NCBI RefSeq assembly: GCF_000002235.5
Contig: NW_022145606.1
Coordinates: 17,934,254-17,998,253 of the forward strand
Reading direction: 5' to 3'
From: Strongylocentrotus purpuratus
Lineage: Eukaryota > Echinodermata > Echinoidea > Camarodonta > Strongylocentrotidae
DNA: 64,000 nucleotides
Below the pieces are notes generated by a model that did not search any database, had not been told where the DNA came from, and saw nothing but the letters and a program-made list of their open reading frames with translations. The position numbers were made by a program, and so were the translations under genes. This document shows, one piece after another, positions 57,715 to 64,000 of this stretch; position 1 is the first letter of the stretch, and each line of letters starts with the position of its first letter.

Positions 57715-58015
57715 CGTAGTATATATTATGACCCCAGTCATCGGATTTAGGCTTACCTGCACACAATGTATGCACATTCTCCACTCACTGGGGAGTATTC
57801 CGGCCAGTCACCATTTTACAAGCGCGCACTTGCTCATCCAACCACATTAACTTTTGCATCCTATCAGATACCCATTTAACACCTGGGTGGAGAGTGGAAA
57901 ATGTAGATTAACGTCCTGCCAATTGCCAAAGGATATTAGTGCTGCGGCGGGACTCGAACCCTGTACCTTGTGATAGATCTGCAGTCGGGTGACTTATCCA
58001 CTAGAACACGCCCTA
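57715..58015 (-). mobile_element. SINE, minus strand
   Basis: In reverse complement it has gtggataagtcacccgactg, the B box gggttcgagtcccgccgcag, ctctccacccaggtgttaaa and gggagtggagaatgtgcata. Same family as 33447-33815. Confidence 0.75.
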
Positions 58016-58245
58016 ATAAAAAAAATTTCGAGTTTACAGAAGAACAGTCAACGTATTATGACGTTTATGTATCAAAGATGTAAAAGCACCAAGTTTTATT
58101 AGCGCTTATTTGTTTATGATTATAATTATATGATTTATATCAAACATGCCTACTCAGTAAACATGCACAAATACTATCTATATATGTATGTCCGAAATGT
58201 ACATACTTCATATAGCACAACAAGTTCACAAAATTAGTACATCAT

Positions 58246-58842
58246 CTAAATAGGAAGGTCCTTATTTAGCCAACCGATTGTCTCATCATTGAGCTCTCGA
58301 AGTCCAGAAGCACTGTGAGGGGATTTGTAGATAGGACAAGCATCGATGACATGATCCAAAGTTTGGGTCTCTCCGCAGACACAGTTTGCCAATGGATCAG
58401 CTCCAATTTTATGCAGGAAAAATTGTGCACGGCGAACTCCAGATCTGATACGGTCGAGGTTAACCCAGGCTTTTCTTGAGAGGTCGCTACCGCTTGGATT
58501 TGCACAGGGCTCTGGGATGAACTCCTTGAAGTTGGTAGTAGACTTATTCCACTGCAGGTCTGACCAGCGTTTTGCTATCCAAGTGGGTAAGGTGGAGGGA
58601 GGCTTCTCAAGCGGCAGCTCAGCAGCCTGTGTTGCAAAGTGTCTTCTAGGGAAACGATGTCCTTCAAAGGCAGAGGAGGAAGGAACAAGGCATTTATCTC
58701 TGTCATGCTTTTGGGCATGCTTATAGTGTACTGCGCATATCGTCTGAGCTGAGCTGGTGGTATGCCAGACAGTATTGGCAGGTTGCTGACAGGTGTTGCA
58801 GTGAGAGTTCCGCTGATTAGTCTCATAGCATCCTTGAGGCAT
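58246..58842 (-). pseudogene. C-terminal ORF of the LINE with Cys/His motif
   Basis: A 198-codon open frame. LPTWIAKRWSDLQWN is near residue 84, then RKAWVNLDRIRSGVRRAQFF and CVCGETQTLDHVIDACP, ending ELNDETIGWLNKDLPI. This is the usual end of Jockey/I-type polymerase ORFs (W..LNRIRTG...C.CG..QT..HI...CP). The first residues come from beyond the MITE insertion at 58839-58948, so the frame's own start is not the original one. Confidence 0.75.
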
Positions 58843-58948
58843 GGGCGTAAATCCTTACGTAATACCTATTGTTCAGGGGGGGGGGGATGAATGAATAGAT
58901 CATCCTCCCCTGAACAATAGGTATCAATTGCAGATTTACGCCCATGCA
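58839..58948. mobile_element. Small foldback MITE inside the LINE
   Basis: Ends gcatgggcgtaaatc and its complement gatttacgcccatgc; inside, cctattgttcagggg faces ccctgaacaatagg. TTGAG stands on both sides (58834-58838 and 58949-58953). Confidence 0.8.
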
Positions 58949-59739
58949 TTGAGGACAACATCAACCTTGTGTACATGGGTGCTGTGGCTCCATGCAGGTG
59001 CAGCAAACACCAGGCAAGAGCTAGAGTGGAGAAGGAAATTAGAGCTAGAGTGGAGGTGCGAAGGGTGGTGAAATCAGCTCCCCATCCGGTTCCTGCAAGC
59101 TTCTTTTAAGGAAAGACACTCTTGCTTGGGTCTTTTGAGCTGTGGCTTTGGCATGCTCGTGGAAGGTGAGGCTTTGATCAAGAGGGACATCTAGGTACTT
59201 TGGTGTAGGGTCGAAATTCAGCCTAGACCCATTCAGTAAGATATTCAACTCTCGATTGGCGCATCAGTTTGCCAGATGGAAGACGGAGGATACAGTCTTC
59301 GGTATGCTTATCTTGAGATGCCATCTGTTGAAGAACTCAGCTAGCATACTCCGGTCCTTCTCCAGTGATGTTTTGATTGCCTCGAAGGAGTGATTGTCGA
59401 ACCCTAGTGCAGTGTCGTCTGCATAGCAATACTACCGTACATGCATTTCCCCTTGGGCATATCAGAGACATAAGATGTTGGAAAGTATATGAGCGAGGAC
59501 AGAGCCTTGCGGCACAACATTGCGGAGTCTCCTCTTCCTACTGCATTCGCCATTTGATGTTTCAAGAACAAATGACCGATCTTGTACAAGAAGCATGATG
59601 AATTTCACAATTCTCATGGAATGATCTGCAGGGTCTTGAGGTATAAGCTATGGGTGCCATACTGTGTCAAATGATGCAGTAAGGTAGACAAGAACTGCAC
59701 CAAACTTCTGCTGCTTCTGGAAGGCCGTCTCTATGTTGT

Positions 59740-60144
59740 TTACAAGCCGGACCACTTGGTCGGTGGTTGATTTACCTTTCCTGAAACCTGTCTGTGTAGT
59801 AGGTAGCTTCTCTTCGACAGTGTCAACGATACTGGCAAGTAGCTTGTAGATGTGAGATAGCTCTTGTCTGTATTCTTGGGCTTCAGAATGGCAATAACTT
59901 TAGCGGTCTTCCATTTTGATGGAATAGTGGATGTTGCCATGCAGGTAGAGAGAAAGGCTTGTAGCCAGGAAGTAGCTTTGTGACTCATGTTATTGCGGAA
60001 CTCTGTGTGGATGTTATCATTGCCTGGTGCTTTGCCGGACTTTATTGATTTCAGTGTAGTTTCAACCTCATCCAAGGTGAAGGCTTCAGACATGGAGGTT
60101 GACTCTGGAGTGGACTTGAGGAGGTTCTTTATCTCAGAGGTCAC
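59740..60144 (-). pseudogene. LINE reverse transcriptase fragment, N-terminal palm
   Basis: A 134-codon frame: TLDEVETTLKSIKSGKAPGN, DNIHTEFRNNMSHKATSWLQ, then WKTAKVIAILKPKN and a degraded YRPISL block (TSYLPVSL). This corresponds to RT blocks 0-2 of APE-type LINEs. The frame is lost after the third block. Confidence 0.75.
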
Positions 60145-61417
60145 AGAGCGAGAGTGGGTTTAGGCCTAAGTGGTTTTATCTTACCACTTTCCATTGTTAA
60201 CTAGGATTGAAGTAATGGAGTTTGCAGTAACAGAACACTGTTTTGGAGCACTGCTTCGACCAGTGAGTTTGTTGATGGTAGTCCAAGCCTTGCGACTAGA
60301 CTGGGTAAAGTTGATCCCAGAGACTTCTTCTTCCCATCTAATCTTCCTCTTTTCTCCTAGTAATAGCAGCAGGTCGTTCTCTACGGCCTCTCTTTCTTCA
60401 ATGGTCTTGGACTTAGCACAGGATTCATACAGACGATCCCATTCTTCATCCAGCATGGAATATACGGGTGTCTTTTGCCCCTGGGGATGAAGGGTTTTGC
60501 CGCCTGATGTAACATGGAGCAGAAAGCAGAGTAGGAGTCATTCATATTGCTAGTGGAGGGGTCTGGCAGTCGAGATGTTAGTTTGTTTGTGAGTTCCTGG
60601 TACTTGGGCCAGTCAGCTTTTCTGAAATTCCATCTCTTCTTTGGTAGGTTGGAGAGTTGAAGCTTGAGGTCGCTTGAGATGATGATTGGACAGTGGCCAG
60701 ACCTCGGGAACTTTGGAAGGACAGTTCTTGAGCAGGTGTGTCTGATGTTTGATGAAACCAGTGACAGATCGGGGCAAGTCCATGATTGTTGCTCCCTGAG
60801 TAGAATGTGGGGTTGTCCTTGCTGTCATACAGTATCACTACCTCCTGAGATTCAAGCCATTAAAAAATGAGCTTTCCATTCTTGTTGGTCTTAGGGTATC
60901 CCCAGGCAGTGTTGCGACTGTTGAAATCTCCGCAGACAAAGGAGTTCCGGGGCATCTTTGGGAAGAGTATGATTTCAACATCTACAGGTGGTGGCTTATA
61001 CAAATTGCAGAAGTGGGTTCCCATGGCGTCAAAGGTGCTCCACTGTAGAGCTGAGTTCACAGGAGATCGCCCGGTGGTGGATGCTTTTATGCCTTGTTTG
61101 ACATAGGATGCAATTCCATGCTTCTTGTGTGGTATGAAGCAGATCAGATCGAAACCTTCAGTCAAAGGTGACGCCTTAGACGCAGAATTCTGAATAAATC
61201 GCCTATAGTAACCAGCGAGACCGAGAAATGACCCAAAAAGGCGCATTGCAAACCTTCTCACAGATCTTTCCTCGCGCTCTACAACATGACCAAGGAACTC
61301 AACACTTGTGCACCCTAACTGACATTTACTAGGGCAAGCAGTCAAACCTGCTGCTCTCAACCTCCTGAACAACTCACTAAGTGCAACCAGTTGATCATCC
61401 CACGTGGAAGTGTCCAA

Positions 61418-61736
61418 GGTGTTTCATAAATCTGTTCGTAAAGTTACACATGACTTTACAAACGACTTGAATATGAAGTGCCAGATAGGATGCCCAAAGT
61501 TTTTCCTGATGTTTTAACAAAGTGTGACTTTATTTCCAATAACCTCAATTAAATTATAGCAAAAAATATACTTTGTATTAAAATGTTTGTTATAAATAAT
61601 AAGAATGTTAATTTACATCTGCACAGTTCAAGTTGAGTTGATGCAAATAAAAATTATATAGTATCCCATTTGGCTTTTCATATTTAAGTCATTCATAAAG
61701 TCATGCATGACTTTACGAACAGCTTTATGAAACACC
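61418..61736. mobile_element. MITE with GGTGTTTCATAAA termini, inserted in the Gypsy fossil
   Basis: Left ggtgtttcataaatctgttc; right in reverse complement ggtgtttcataaagctgttc, both followed by gtaaagt. About 319 bp, AT-rich interior, no coding. Confidence 0.75.
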
Positions 61737-61760
61737 CCCCTGGACTGTCATCTATGTAGT

Positions 61761-62628
61761 AGTAGTAGTAATAGCTGTCTGTCACAAAGCGACAATGACC
61801 GTCTTCACTTTCATGAAGGCTGCTTGCAAAGGTGGGTAAGTACTAGTAGCTCTTGCAAGTTACTAATGGCACTCCCTTGGGGAACTGGTGGCAGTTTCAC
61901 ACCGGCGAGGACAAGCCAGGACGGATGTTAACCACTAGACTCTGCAGTGACTGGTCAAAGGATGTCGGGAGTTCCATATCGTTAATCGCCCTCAATGCTG
62001 TCACATTGGTATGGTTTTCTGTTAGGGTTTGCTCCCTTAGCCTTAGATTCTAAAGAGCAGGGAAAAAATTAATATTTTTTTTTTTTCGGGGGGTATTTTT
62101 CAAACTTGCCTGCATGAAATTAACACTCTAAAATGTGTTATGCATTGAATTCTATGCAAATTTACAGGGGCTCTTTTCTGATTTTTGGGGGCTCTTTTGG
62201 GCATTTTAGGGGCTATTTCGCCCAGAGCCCCCGTGTATTTTTTTCACTGCTAAAGAGAACGTGAACCACAAGGCAGTGGTTACAACTATGTATGGCAATA
62301 ACAATTAACATTTATTAAAAGAATGAGGCGATTACAATTACTTGTATGTTGGTTAAGTTAAGAGTACTAATTGAGTACAACCAAATACTACTTTTAAGTA
62401 CTTCATTGATTATAGAGCTGTGATAAAAACAATGATTATAATAGAAAAACAAAGTTTTTTTCCCTCGAAATAAGTGCACAAATTTTAAGGAAATAGAGAG
62501 TAGATCGAAATACCTTACGTTATCAAATTAATTTGATTAATAAATTGAGAAACTGATTATAATATATTATGAATCAATTGATTTGGTTGAACCAGAATTA
62601 GAATTACTGGTAGAATTAGAATTAGAAT
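61761..62628 (+). mobile_element. Retroposed insert with 15-bp target duplication and (TAGAAT)n tail
   Basis: TGTCATCTATGTAGT stands at 61746-61760 and again at 62629-62643. The insert ends with a tagaattagaattagaatt tail next to the right copy, as LINE- or SINE-mediated insertions do. No coding domain is recognised. It carries its own hAT-type MITE at 62058-62249. Confidence 0.72.
62058..62249. mobile_element. hAT-type MITE, 192 bp, with 8-bp target duplication
   Basis: Ends CAGGGAAAAAATTAAT and, in reverse complement, CAGTGAAAAAAATACACGGG. CTAAAGAG is directly repeated at 62050-62057 and 62250-62257. An 8-bp duplication with CAG-type ends is the hAT signature. Related to 62692-63110. Confidence 0.8.
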
Positions 62629-62691
62629 TGTCATCTATGTAGTTGGTGACATTACTTATGCCCCTCTACAGAGATCTCACACCCTACTGAA

Positions 62692-63110
62692 CAGGGCTCA
62701 AATTAATTTTTTGTCCACGGGGGCTCTTCCAGATGTTTCTGCCCTTGCGCGATCGCCTCCAGCTCCAGCAGACATGCGCGGCAGCGTGCATACGTACCAC
62801 TACTAACGGCACAGTAGGCCTATAACCACTGCTGACGGCGGCACTGCAGTTGCGAGCTGAATTGGTAATATAGGCCTACTCATAAAACGAGAAATCTTGC
62901 ACGCTAATCTAAGTTCCATTTCATTGGTTTAAGGTTTGAAATTGAAACTCAATATTGTGTTAAAGTTATAACAGAAAAGATAATCTTTATTTTATAATTC
63001 CACGGGGGCGATTTTTAATTTTGCAATCGCCCCCGTGAGCAACTTGACGGGGGCGATTATGTAGCTCACGGGGGCGAATCGCCCACCGCCCCCGTGTATT
63101 TTGAGCGCTG
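62692..63110. mobile_element. hAT-type MITE, 419 bp, with 8-bp target duplication
   Basis: Ends CAGGGCTCAAATTAATTTTT and, in reverse complement, CAGCGCTCAAAATACACGGG. CTACTGAA is directly repeated at 62684-62691 and 63111-63118. The interior is rich in cgggggcgat-type inverted motifs. It splits the Gypsy RT region. Confidence 0.85.
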
Positions 63111-64000
63111 CTACTGAATGTTGCATGTGCGTTTACAAGCCCAAACAGCATCACTAGAAAATGTAATAAACCACTAGAACTACGAAAAAGCAGCCTTTTT
63201 CCTAGCATCACCTGACAGTGCTATTTGCCAGTAGCCTTTGCTCAAGTCTAATTTTGAGAAATATCTTGACCCTGACCCTGACAAACCAGCAAACAACCCG
63301 TCCACACTTGGGAGAGGTTCTGTATGAAATACAGTAATTTTTATTCAATCAACACCTATATACAAAACCTATTGCCCCCATCAGGCGTCTTGACAACCAC
63401 TGTAGGAGACGAATATGGCGACTCTGATTTCTCAATGACACCCATGTCAAGCATCTTATCAATTTCCTCTTCTATAACTCCTCGGAGATAGACAAATTCG
63501 GTCCAAATTTCACATTCTCGACCATTTCCTGAGCCTCTGAAGACAGAACTTGAGTTCGCAAACTACTTGAGACTAAACGACCATCAAGACCTTCATCCAC
63601 ATCATCCTCCTCATCAAAGCTTGATTGATCACATCCATGGCTCCATTCACATTCACATCATCACGCTTGACCTTTCCATCGACCCTGTTCGTATATCTCT
63701 TTAATAGATTCACATGGAAAACACACACTTTTCCATTCATATCGAGCCAATAGTCATTTCACTTTAAGCTTACCTACTACTCTGAATATACCGTTCCATT
63801 GCAGAAGAAGCTTATTATGATCAGTCGGTAGAAGAATCAAGACCTTATCTCCTGAGACAACATTTCTCTTCCTCGCTTTGGCATTGTAATTGCCTGCATA
63901 CCTAGAAACTGCCAAATACGTAGCTCCTCATGAGCTGCCTTCAAAGGACTCTCCAAAGTAAAACGTTCCTTGAGATCCGTCACATACTGATAAGTCAACT

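Larger units (their letters stand above)
58240..61157 (-). mobile_element. LINE (I/Jockey-like), 5'-truncated, decayed
   Basis: On the minus strand in order: the C-terminal part of an APE-type endonuclease (GDFNSRNTAWGYPKTNKNG, 60865-61157); the RT palm with FTLDEVETTLKSIKSGKAPG (from 60144), PSKWKTAKVIAILKP, and YADDTALGF near 59425; the thumb region with LNFDPTPKYLDVPLDQSLTF; MRLISGTLTATP; and a closing Cys/His knuckle CVCGETQTLDHVIDACP. The order EN-RT-C/H tail matches Jockey/I-type LINEs. Several frame changes and stops show that it is dead. The 5' end is cut within the endonuclease and abuts Ty3/Gypsy sequence at about 61157. Confidence 0.82.
61158..64000 (-). mobile_element. Ty3/Gypsy LTR retrotransposon fossil (Gmr1-like domain order), runs off the window
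   Basis: Minus-strand pieces, upstream first, are: an integrase C-terminal (GPY/F-type) region at about 63690-63900; the start of the reverse transcriptase at about 63280-63480; RT pieces ending near 63120 and at 62644-62683 (with YIDD); and a later RT part with FLGHVV and FLGLAGYYRRFI at 61158-61417. Integrase before RT is the order of Gmr1-type Gypsy elements. The copy is broken many times and is split by four later insertions plus the LINE, so it is old. No LTR is seen in the window. Confidence 0.72.

Overview
The window looks like nuclear DNA of a marine invertebrate deuterostome, most likely an echinoderm (sea-urchin-like). This is inferred from genes split into GT-AG exons, an AT-rich background, several tRNA-derived SINE families, long modular foldback elements, LINE and Ty3/Gypsy remnants, and a 5S-like rRNA sequence of animal type. 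It is gene-poor and repeat-rich. No CRISPR, operon or bacterial feature is present.

Three host genes can be supported. Gene A (490-9490, +) has five phase-0 exons for a 184-residue four-pass membrane protein with an N-terminal RPSE repeat. Gene B (33878-36824, +) encodes a four-pass protein of MS4A/CD20 type with a long His-rich tail. Both genes have a 57-nt phase-0 exon at the same place in the fold, so they are probably distant paralogues. Gene C (52720-56309, -) is the 3' part of a 12-pass transporter of the major facilitator superfamily, closest to SLC46/PCFT-like carriers. Its last coding exon has been amplified into a minisatellite. Its earlier exons are not visible.

Between and inside the genes lie: two inverted copies (2855-7195 and 28201-33025) of a 4.3-4.8 kb element with terminal inverted repeats, carrying an uncharacterised multidomain protein that ends in a cysteine-rich CXC-like motif; foldback elements at 3337-3666 and 17774-18524; a 3.1 kb satellite (19640-22765) whose ~145-bp monomers each contain a long hairpin and whose orientation flips near 21722; two ~941-bp tandem units (22771-24450), each with a divergent 5S rRNA-like gene; and a 7.6 kb foldback element (40472-48044) with minisatellite arms, inserted into a ~100-bp tandem repeat.

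The right end (58240-64000) is a nest. A Ty3/Gypsy fossil whose integrase lies upstream of the reverse transcriptase (Gmr1-like order) is split by a 5'-truncated LINE, a retroposed insert, two hAT-type MITEs with exact 8-bp target duplications and another MITE. Stretches from 9.9-12.7, 14.3-15.9, 25.4-28.2, 36.8-40.1 and 48.0-50.0 kb hold no gene that I can recognise.
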